A DNA stretch of 64,000 nt from contig QCHH01000001.1 of NCBI GenBank assembly GCA_003279585.1, positions 1 to 64,000 on the forward strand. Direction: 5' to 3'. This document shows positions 58,343 through 64,000 of the stretch, piece after piece. The notes beneath the pieces were generated by a model, which had not been told where the DNA came from, did no database searches, and saw only the letters and a program-made list of their open reading frames with translations. The position numbers and the translations under genes were made by a program. The stretch's first letter is position 1. Every line of letters starts with the position of its first letter. This stretch comes from Prochlorococcus sp. AG-402-A08. Lineage in GTDB: Bacteria > Cyanobacteriota > Cyanobacteriia > PCC-6307 > Cyanobiaceae.

Positions 58343-58585
58343 ATGATTGAGCCATCGATTTGGTTGTCAGAAAAAGAAGCTAGCAAGGTTTTAAGAATTG
58401 ATGAGCAATCTTTAGAGGCACTGAGAGAAAGGGGGTATTTAAAGCCAGGCTCGCACTGGAGAAGTTCAAATGATCCTAAACAATTACCCTGGAAGCCAAA
58501 AGTTTTCTATTCTTTAAACGGGTGCAGAGAAGTTATTGAATATTGTCAGAACAATGATGCTTTTTTTAATCAGAAAGCAGCTTAA
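58343..58585 (+). CDS. Small helix-turn-helix protein, excisionase/MerR-like
   Basis: An 80-aa protein whose first half reads like an HTH_17/AlpA DNA-binding fold: WLSEKEASKVLRIDEQSLEALRERGYL gives two helices around a turn, followed by a wing-like KPGSHWRSSND. The second half (FYSLNGCREVIEYCQNND) is a further helix. DNA binding is inferred from this pattern alone. No integrase or attachment site is nearby, so a recombination role is not supported; a small regulator is possible. Confidence 0.65.
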   Translation: MIEPSIWLSEKEASKVLRIDEQSLEALRERGYLKPGSHWRSSNDPKQLPWKPKVFYSLNGCREVIEYCQNNDAFFNQKAA

Positions 58586-58633
58586 AGAAAAAATAAAAGG
58601 CCTTTATGATTTTTATATTTTATCAATATTTTT

Positions 58634-58798
58634 TTAGGCCACTAGATTTTCATCTTTACAATCTTTGATAGACGTCTCGAGAATTGGGTAAAGAGAAATC
58701 ATTTTTCCGTATTGAGGCGATGTTCTATAAATATTCGCTTTTTTTCTATAGTGGTCTTCTGTTTCCATTTCTAGACTATTAAGTCGATTGAAGTCCAT
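58634..58798 (-). CDS. Possible very small protein (54 aa)
   Basis: Too short for the ORF track. On the minus strand an ATG ORF begins MDFNRLNSLEMETEDHYRKKA and ends KDCKDENLVA, polar and charged, with two Tyr-rich patches (IYRTSPQYGK). Composition is protein-like rather than poly-Lys/Asn noise. No ribosome-binding site is visible and no family is recognised. It converges on the HTH gene. Confidence 0.45.
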   Translation of the reverse strand: MDFNRLNSLEMETEDHYRKKANIYRTSPQYGKMISLYPILETSIKDCKDENLVA

Positions 58799-58920
58799 GA
58801 TTGATTATCCAAAAGCATTTATTTATTTAATAGTTATAAATAACGTGAGCAAATTAATCTTTTATATTAATTACATATTTGCATGTATTTATATTGATTC
58901 TGAGACTTGATTGGTCTCGA

Positions 58921-59079
58921 ATGGCTGATATAAATTCTTTTTTTGTATCAATTAATTCTTTAATTAAAAGGCATTGGTTTGGGAAATCGCTTAATTTTGT
59001 TGCCGTGACTCCTTGGTGTCAGTTTTTTTATTCTTTAAAACCTGCTTTTTTTGAAATTTTTTTATTTCATAGGATTTAA
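58921..59079 (+). CDS. Doubtful small ORF before pcb
   Basis: The track gives 66 aa from 58879; the internal ATG at 58921 gives 52 aa (MADINSFFVSINSLIKRHWF). It is rich in Phe (T-rich DNA) with FVAVTPWCQFFYSL in the middle. No family, signal or ribosome site is seen. It could be noncoding leader sequence of the pcb region. I list it because nothing else explains this gap. Confidence 0.22.
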   Translation: MADINSFFVSINSLIKRHWFGKSLNFVAVTPWCQFFYSLKPAFFEIFLFHRI

Positions 59080-59171
59080 ATAATAAAAAAAATTTACAGA
59101 TTCTTTCTCTTACATGAGTATTCGATGAAATTGAAGTATTCTCTGTTCGGTTTTGAAAAATAGAACTTCTA

Positions 59172-60224
59172 ATGCAGACCTATGGAAATTCAGCCGTCAC
59201 CTACGGGTGGTGGGCTGGTAACTCAGGGGTCACCAACCGTTCAGGCAAATTTATTGCTGCACATGCCGCTCATACCGGTTTGATTGCTTTCTGGGCTGGT
59301 GCCTTCACGTTATTTGAATTGGCTCGATTTGACCCTTCCGTACCAATGGGTCATCAGCCTTTAATTGCGCTTCCTCATTTAGCAGCTTTGGGTATAGGTT
59401 TCGATGAAACTGGAGCCTTTGTTGGTGGAAGTGCGGTTGTTGCAGTTGCTGTGTGTCATCTAGTTGGATCCATGGCTTATGGGGCAGGTGGATTGATGCA
59501 CTCTCTTCTTTTCTCTAGCGATATGCAGGAATCTTCTGTGCCACAGGCCAGAAAATTCAAGCTTGAATGGGACAACCCAGATAACCAGACTTTCATCCTT
59601 GGACATCATTTGATTTTCTTCGGTGTTGCATGTATTTGGTTTGTTGAATGGGCACGAATTCATGGCATCTACGATCCTGCTATTGGCGCTATTCGTCAGG
59701 TTGAATACGACCTTAACTTGAGTCATATCTGGGATCATCAGTTTGACTTCCTAACTATTGATAGTTTGGAAGATGTTATGGGGGGTCATGCTTTCTTGGC
59801 TTTCTTAGAAATAACTGGTGGTGCTTTCCATATCGCTACTAAGCAAGTCGGAGAATATACGAAGTTCAAAGGAGCTGGGCTTCTTTCTGCAGAAGCTATT
59901 CTTTCTTGGTCACTAGCTGGTATTGGCTGGATGGCAGTTGTCGCAGCATTTTGGAGTGCAACAAATACCACTGTGTACCCTGTTGAATGGTTTGGTGAAC
60001 CATTAGCACTTAAATTTGGAATCTCTCCTTATTGGATAGATACTGTGGATCTTCCAAATGGTGCTCATACTTCTCGTGCTTGGCTAGCTAATGTTCATTA
60101 CTACTTTGGATTCTTCTTTATTCAAGGTCACTTATGGCATGCCCTTAGGGCAATGGGATTCGATTTTAAACGAGTAACTGGTGCCTTAAGTAATCTTGAT
60201 ACTGCTTCAGTATCATTAAAATAG
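59172..60224 (+). CDS. pcb: Divinyl chlorophyll a/b light-harvesting protein Pcb
   Basis: Thylakoid antenna protein of Prochlorococcus, of the CP43/IsiA family, binding divinyl chlorophylls and feeding a photosystem. At 350 aa it has six transmembrane helices. Chlorophyll-ligand His-rich segments are visible: KFIAAHAAHTGLIAFWAG, ALPHLAALGIGF, VAVCHLVGSMAYG, LGHHLIFFGVACIWF, GGAFHIATK and FFFIQGHLWHALRAMGFDF. The large lumenal loop of CP43 is missing, as in all Pcb. Which paralogue this is, and whether it serves PSI or PSII, cannot be told. It is monocistronic, with a terminator 22 bp after the stop. Codon use looks richer in C/G-ending codons than neighbours, suggesting high expression. Confidence 0.97.
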   Translation: MQTYGNSAVTYGWWAGNSGVTNRSGKFIAAHAAHTGLIAFWAGAFTLFELARFDPSVPMGHQPLIALPHLAALGIGFDETGAFVGGSAVVAVAVCHLVGSMAYGAGGLMHSLLFSSDMQESSVPQARKFKLEWDNPDNQTFILGHHLIFFGVACIWFVEWARIHGIYDPAIGAIRQVEYDLNLSHIWDHQFDFLTIDSLEDVMGGHAFLAFLEITGGAFHIATKQVGEYTKFKGAGLLSAEAILSWSLAGIGWMAVVAAFWSATNTTVYPVEWFGEPLALKFGISPYWIDTVDLPNGAHTSRAWLANVHYYFGFFFIQGHLWHALRAMGFDFKRVTGALSNLDTASVSLK

Positions 60225-60245
60225 TTGAATAAATTTAACTAAGTA

Positions 60246-60273
60246 AAAAGCCCCATAATTTTGGGGCTTTTTT
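60246..60273 (+). terminator. Rho-independent terminator of pcb
   Basis: AAAGCCCC and GGGGCTTT form an 8-bp perfect stem around an 8-nt loop (ATAATTTT), followed by a run of T. It begins 22 bp after the pcb stop. A typical intrinsic terminator. Confidence 0.93.
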
Positions 60274-60524
60274 ATTGGCTTTTTTTATCAATCATTCCTT
60301 ATTATCAATGAGAATTAATAAAATTTCTTATTAGTTTGATATTTTAAAAATATTTATTTAATCGATTACTAATTATAGATTGATCTCATATTTACTAATA
60401 ATTAGAGTTAAGTAAATGATTTGATTGAGATATGATAAGAATCAAAATTACTTTTGATGTTAAATATTCAAATGGGATATTATTTTTTAGGAATTTTCAT
60501 TTACTTCCGCAAGCTTGTTGATAA
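60274..60524. other. AT-rich gap between pcb terminator and the symporter gene
   Basis: About 250 bp without an ORF. It holds direct-repeat-like ATTACTAATTAT / TTTACTAATAAT copies at about 60366 and 60391, and a possible promoter near the right end. Nothing else is recognisable. Confidence 0.4.
60454..60483 (+). promoter_or_regulatory. Putative promoter of the GltS-like gene
   Basis: TTGATG at 60454-60459 and TATTAT at 60478-60483 with an 18-bp spacer. The start would lie about 35 bp before the ATG of the symporter gene. AT-rich context makes a chance match possible. Confidence 0.35.
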
Positions 60525-61910
60525 ATGAGTCTGTCGTTTTTAGGTTTGGAAGACCTATATAAAATTAATGCAATCCCAACGTTAGTCCTTTCATTGGGTT
60601 TGCTTGGAATTATAGGAATTCTTCTAACTCTCGGTAGAAGATTGGATTCTGCTATGAAGTTGGAAAGATTTGGTATCCCCATAGCCCTTCTAGTTGGAGC
60701 ATTAGGATTTTTAATTGGTCCTTATGGACCTTTTTCTTTATTGCCAGAAAGGGTGCTGAATACTTGGATGCAATTACCAACTCCATTGCTTACTTTGGTC
60801 TTTGCGACCTTAATGTTAGGAAGACCTATTCCAAGAATTAGTGCTTTATGGAAACCAGTTGCTTCGCAGGCATTGCTCGGACTCTTACTAGGTTTTGGTC
60901 AATACGTTGTGGGTGGGATAATTGTGTTGTCATTTCTGCTTCCTTATTTAGGAGTGGATCCATTGATGGGATGCATTATTGAAGTTGGTTTTGAAGGAGG
61001 ACATGGAGCTGCGGCAATAATGGGAGATAGTTTTATGAAATTAGGATTCCCTGAGGGATTAGATCTGGGATTTGCAATGGCAACTGTAGGGTTACTTGCT
61101 TCTACTTTGCTAGGTAGCGGTTTAGTTGTTCTAGGTAGGTTCTTTGGATGGCTTGTCCCTGATGAAAAAGAGTTCACAAATGAGTTAAATGATATTGAAT
61201 TGGAATTTAAACCAATTGAACAACTTAAGTTACTTTTATATAATTTTGCTCTAATAGGATTAGCGGTCTTGGTTGGAATCTTTTTACTCTATTTTTTAAG
61301 GCTATCTTCGACTTATTTGAGTGATATAAGCAAGCAGGTGATATTAGCTTTTCCTGTATTTCCGTTGGCTTTGATGGGCTCTTTTTTAGTAAGATTTTCG
61401 TTAGAAAAAACTGGAAATGCCAACTTAGTCTCATCACTTTTTCAACGTGAGATTGGCATACTTTCAACAGATTTACTGATAATTACCGCTATGGCGGGAT
61501 TAAATTTACCTTTATTAGTTAACTACTGGCTTCCAATAACTATTTTAGCTATTGGTGGATTGATTTGGAATCTTGTAGGGATGTTGATTTTTTCTAGATT
61601 ATTTTTTAAAGAAGAATGGTTTGAAAGAGCAATAGCAGAGTTTGGTAACTCAACGGGAGTTGCAGCTAGTGGACTATTACTTTTGAGGTTAGCTGATCCC
61701 AGGAATGCTACTAATACATTACCTGTTTTTTCTATTAAGCAATTATTTTTACAACCTCTTCTTTCTGGAGGTTTAATTACTGTAATAGCTCCTTTGTTTA
61801 TAAGTAATTTTGGGCTTAGAGGGTGGACAGAATTTTGTGGATTAATTTCATTATCTTTATGCCTAATAGCAATATCTTTACAGTCAAAATATACAAAAGC
61901 CTCAGCATGA
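60525..61910 (+). CDS. GltS-like sodium/glutamate symporter family protein
   Basis: A 461-aa plasma-membrane protein with about 11-12 helices. The family fingerprint is GxxEGGHGAAA in VGFEGGHGAAAIMGDSFMKLG, with its pseudo-symmetric partner in the second half, AEFGNSTGVAASGLLLLRLAD. This inverted pair is typical of the ESS (GltS) sodium/glutamate symporters. A cytoplasmic charged loop (PDEKEFTNELNDIELEFKP) separates the halves. Substrate may be glutamate or another dicarboxylate; unproven. It has its own upstream gap after the pcb terminator. Confidence 0.83.
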   Translation: MSLSFLGLEDLYKINAIPTLVLSLGLLGIIGILLTLGRRLDSAMKLERFGIPIALLVGALGFLIGPYGPFSLLPERVLNTWMQLPTPLLTLVFATLMLGRPIPRISALWKPVASQALLGLLLGFGQYVVGGIIVLSFLLPYLGVDPLMGCIIEVGFEGGHGAAAIMGDSFMKLGFPEGLDLGFAMATVGLLASTLLGSGLVVLGRFFGWLVPDEKEFTNELNDIELEFKPIEQLKLLLYNFALIGLAVLVGIFLLYFLRLSSTYLSDISKQVILAFPVFPLALMGSFLVRFSLEKTGNANLVSSLFQREIGILSTDLLIITAMAGLNLPLLVNYWLPITILAIGGLIWNLVGMLIFSRLFFKEEWFERAIAEFGNSTGVAASGLLLLRLADPRNATNTLPVFSIKQLFLQPLLSGGLITVIAPLFISNFGLRGWTEFCGLISLSLCLIAISLQSKYTKASA

Positions 61911-61981
61911 CAATTAATATACTTAACTAAAGTTATAATTTATAGAAATATTAGTTTTAATAAACCATTTCCCTCCTTTAT

Positions 61982-62239
61982 ATGAACCGTCAAATTTACA
62001 AAGATATCCCACCTCAAGAATTAAAAGAAAAGTGGTTTAAAAGTCACCTACTTGGAAAAGAGGTTGAATTAAGAGATCTCTATGAGTTGCCTCAGGATCA
62101 GTTGGATTTAGTCATGGCAGAGACTGCAGAGTTTAGGAGCGATATAGGAAATAGAGATAGAAATCTAGGTAAATTTTGTACAGCTGGTTATTTTTTAGAG
62201 CTATCAAGAATCATTGACAAAAGAAGGGCATCAGAGTGA
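61982..62239 (+). CDS. Small conserved hypothetical protein
   Basis: An 85-aa soluble protein, helical and charged (IPPQELKEKWFKSHLLGKEVEL, ELPQDQLDLVMAETAEFRSD), with one Cys and no membrane segment. No family is recognised. Composition is protein-like and the ATG is well placed. It converges on the GST gene, 15 bp apart. Confidence 0.65.
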   Translation: MNRQIYKDIPPQELKEKWFKSHLLGKEVELRDLYELPQDQLDLVMAETAEFRSDIGNRDRNLGKFCTAGYFLELSRIIDKRRASE

Positions 62240-62254
62240 TTTTCTACTTTGTTT

Positions 62255-62920
62255 TCAAAAAAATATAGGTTCATCTTGCTTACGCCATGGTGCAGTCTTT
62301 TTCATTACTATTGGATAATTCTCATGCATAAAAAAATAATTTAACCAACTTCGTAAATATTTGATTTCATTATCTTGATCAAACTTTTCTATGTTCACTA
62401 TTCTAAATTGCCTTATAAATGGCCAGATAGCCCAATCAGCCAATGTTTCTTTTGCATCAACAAGAAACAACGGTTTCCCTTCGTTTGAAAATTCTTTTAA
62501 TCTGTTATTTAAAGATAAAAGTATTTTCATGGCAGCAGAACAATGAGTTTCTGATTCTTCAAAATTAAATCTAGATGCATATTTATACCGATCCAAATGA
62601 TATTTAAACACTTTATCATTTGTTTCTATAAGGCTAAAGATTTCTTTTGACTTTTCATTATTATTACCAAGATATAATTCATGCATATTTGATCTTTTAA
62701 TACTCCAGATCATTATCTCTAAGCTCTCGTCGATTACTTTATTTAAAGTAGTCCTTAAAACAGGTACAGTTGCTTTTTTAGAAATTTGAATTAATTCAAT
62801 AGGCTTGTTCTTCAGCTCGACCTCTCTTAACTCCACTACCTGATTTGTATTTAATAATGCCCATCTTGCTCTAATTGCGTAGGGACATCGCCTAAAGCTA
62901 TATAGAATATTGTGCTTCAT
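62255..62920 (-). CDS. Glutathione S-transferase family protein
   Basis: A 221-aa protein with an N-terminal thioredoxin-like domain (ILYSFRRCPYAIRARWALL, then KATVPVL with the cis-Pro, and a glutathione-binding DESLEIM) and a C-terminal helical domain (about 85-221, including KETLADWAIWPFIRQFR). The CPYA motif suggests a Cys-type (Omega/Beta-like) GST with glutaredoxin or dehalogenase-like chemistry rather than a Ser/Tyr type. Substrate is unknown. Confidence 0.85.
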   Translation of the reverse strand: MKHNILYSFRRCPYAIRARWALLNTNQVVELREVELKNKPIELIQISKKATVPVLRTTLNKVIDESLEIMIWSIKRSNMHELYLGNNNEKSKEIFSLIETNDKVFKYHLDRYKYASRFNFEESETHCSAAMKILLSLNNRLKEFSNEGKPLFLVDAKETLADWAIWPFIRQFRIVNIEKFDQDNEIKYLRSWLNYFFMHENYPIVMKKTAPWRKQDEPIFF

Positions 62921-63106
62921 AATTTTCCTGTTAAAATCATCTTGTGCCTTATGCCTAGATATGATTAGTAATTGCTATGAATCATAAACAGAATATCCTT
63001 CAGAAGTATATCCTTTATGATTTTCTTTCGGAATTACATTTTACGATAAAAATATAATCCATTACTTTTATATTCCAAACGCTTCATTTCTCAAGAAAAT
63101 AAAATT

Positions 63107-63667
63107 ATGTCAGGATTTGTTTATTTAATGAAGAATGGTGATTTATATAAAATCGGATGTACAACTAATTTGGAAAGTGAGGCTATTAAAATGAAACCAG
63201 GTGAAATAATTTCTTCTTTCAAAACTAATGATCCCAAATCTTTTGAGGTTAGATTGCTAAGGCTTTATAAGAAAAAAAGAATTCCAGATACGAACTATTT
63301 TCGTTTATCTGAATCAGAAGTTAATAATTGTAAAAAACATTTAGAAGGCAAAAGTAATTTTCCAAAAAGCTTAAACGATGAGCTGAGAATAGGATTAAAT
63401 GGGTCTTTTTTTTTCGCGGCTATAACTTTTACGATTTCGTTACTTATTAACAAGATGTTTATATTTAGTTTCTTTCTTTCTATATTATTTGCCTCTATTC
63501 CTATGTGGTCACTTGCAATCCTTGGTAGTTTTGGAGGTTATGATATTGATGACCTTACACTTTTCTCGACAGTTTCTAATAGATTAAAAGGTTTTCTGAT
63601 AGCTATCTCTATGAGTTCAGTTGCATATGTTCTATATACTTTTTCTAGTCTCTCAGTTGCCTTTTAA
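63107..63667 (+). CDS. Membrane protein with degenerate GIY-YIG (T5orf172-like) N-terminal domain
   Basis: A 186-aa protein. Residues 1 to about 70 follow the GIY-YIG/T5orf172 pattern: SGFVYLMKNGDLYKIGCTTNL (GIY...YIG equivalents), then SFEVRLLRLYKKKRI and a NYFRLSESEV end like the family's EWFxL. The usual catalytic Arg one turn after TTNL is not evident (ESEAIKMK), so nuclease activity is doubtful. Residues 97-186 hold about three transmembrane helices (FFFAAITFTISLLI, FIFSFFLSILFASIPMWSLAIL, FLIAISMSSVAYVLYTF). The combination is unusual. Function unknown. Confidence 0.68.
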   Translation: MSGFVYLMKNGDLYKIGCTTNLESEAIKMKPGEIISSFKTNDPKSFEVRLLRLYKKKRIPDTNYFRLSESEVNNCKKHLEGKSNFPKSLNDELRIGLNGSFFFAAITFTISLLINKMFIFSFFLSILFASIPMWSLAILGSFGGYDIDDLTLFSTVSNRLKGFLIAISMSSVAYVLYTFSSLSVAF

Positions 63668-63771
63668 TCTAAATAATTATTTTTTATTTCTATACATATA
63701 ATTTATAACTTCTTGCTTAATTATCAAATTATAGCTATTAATATATTTAATAGATAAATCCTTTTGCGAGC

Positions 63772-64000
63772 ATGAGCATTTCTGATTATCTTCAATTCTT
63801 AGAACCAATACAAGAACAGCTTAATAAGGTTTACTCAATCGCTTCTTTGGCTCTTACAGTTTTAATTTGTTTATGGCTATTCAATTTTATAGTTGGTCTC
63901 ATACAAAGAACGTATTCAGTAGGTAAAGCTATAGGAAGTTTTTATAGAAATTATTTTCATAAGTATCTTCGGAAGGCAATTCTTGGAGTTTTGAATACTT
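63772..64000 (+). CDS. Membrane protein, 5' part only (runs off the window)
   Basis: An ATG ORF open to the last base, 76 codons visible. It begins MSISDYLQFLEPIQEQLNKV, followed by a transmembrane helix (ASLALTVLICLWLFNFIVGLI) and a basic amphipathic stretch (SFYRNYFHKYLRKAILGVL). The start of a mechanosensitive-channel or other membrane protein is possible, but the family cannot be called from this fragment. Confidence 0.6.
   Translation, partial: MSISDYLQFLEPIQEQLNKVYSIASLALTVLICLWLFNFIVGLIQRTYSVGKAIGSFYRNYFHKYLRKAILGVLNT

Noticed and set aside
58343-58585. Excisionase of an integrated element
   Set aside because: The HTH pattern fits, but there is no integrase, no tRNA-end attachment site and no flanking repeat.
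58600-58640. Paired AGGCC elements as a bidirectional terminator
   Set aside because: The GGCC copies are self-palindromic and do not form a clear stem with a T-tract.
62977-63057. Plus-strand 26-aa ORF (MNHKQNILQKY...)
   Set aside because: Too short and compositionally like random AT-rich sequence.
1-64000. tRNA or rRNA genes
   Set aside because: I looked through the intergenic gaps for T-arm-like GGTTCGAAT and cloverleaf patterns and found none. A tRNAscan run would be decisive.
1-64000. CRISPR arrays, insertion sequences, prophage genes
   Set aside because: No regularly spaced repeats, transposase, integrase or phage structural genes are visible.

Overview
The window looks like a stretch of core chromosome from a picocyanobacterium, most probably a low-light-type Prochlorococcus. 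The DNA is AT-rich, genes are tightly packed on both strands, and TTG/GTG starts are frequent. The strongest marker is a 350-aa Pcb chlorophyll a/b light-harvesting protein (59172-60224). Plastocyanin, NdhD, MenD/MenB, a solanesyl-type prenyl synthase, UbiD, Ycf51 and several cyanobacterium-restricted DUF proteins (DUF4332, DUF4336, DUF760, DUF1350) point the same way. Strain or clade placement (NATL-like) is a guess, not something I can show from the sequence. I saw no tRNA, rRNA, CRISPR array, insertion sequence or prophage module.

Layout. 1-12.2 kb: hisIE divergent from a PTPS-like gene, then a minus-strand run of clpB, petE with a clear terminator, a short-chain epimerase coupled to hemE, glgB, a CocE-type hydrolase, a small exported protein, a DUF4332 protein and Ycf51. 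12.2-18.6 kb: plus-strand TamB-like protein, proA-folB and a small lipase. 18.6-27.9 kb: a nearly gapless minus-strand run (M3 oligopeptidase, ndhD, thrB, glk, thrS, trpS, RG-rich protein). 28-33.4 kb: a DUF697 protein, a three-gene Mn-type ABC transporter and a DUF4336 protein. 33.3-46 kb: DUF760, lepB, menD-menB, glgA, murF, glmU, an MnmC-like methyltransferase, aroA, ubiD and comB. 46-56 kb: nitrilase, amidase, murI, prenyl synthase, a HAD phosphatase divergent from acs, DUF1350, a DEDDh exonuclease and hisS. 56-64 kb is looser and more accessory: an animal-like UDP-glucose dehydrogenase, a cluster of very small proteins (one helix-turn-helix, one Trp-rich), pcb, a GltS-like symporter, a GST and a membrane protein with a degenerate GIY-YIG head. 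The last gene runs off the window edge.

How genes work together. glgA, glgB and glk serve glycogen and glucose metabolism. murF, glmU, murI and the amidase serve the cell wall. menD/menB (phylloquinone), ubiD and the polyprenyl synthase (plastoquinone), petE, ndhD, hemE and pcb serve the photosynthetic apparatus. hisIE, proA, thrB, aroA, thrS, trpS and hisS cover amino acids and translation. The window is mainly housekeeping. I found no convincing new multi-gene system. The best leads are single-gene oddities: the HGY zinc-site variant of the PTPS-like protein, the animal-type UGDH, the pseudo-GTPase-like DUF697 protein, the GIY-YIG membrane fusion, the small-protein cluster before pcb, and a perfect inverted repeat upstream of acs.
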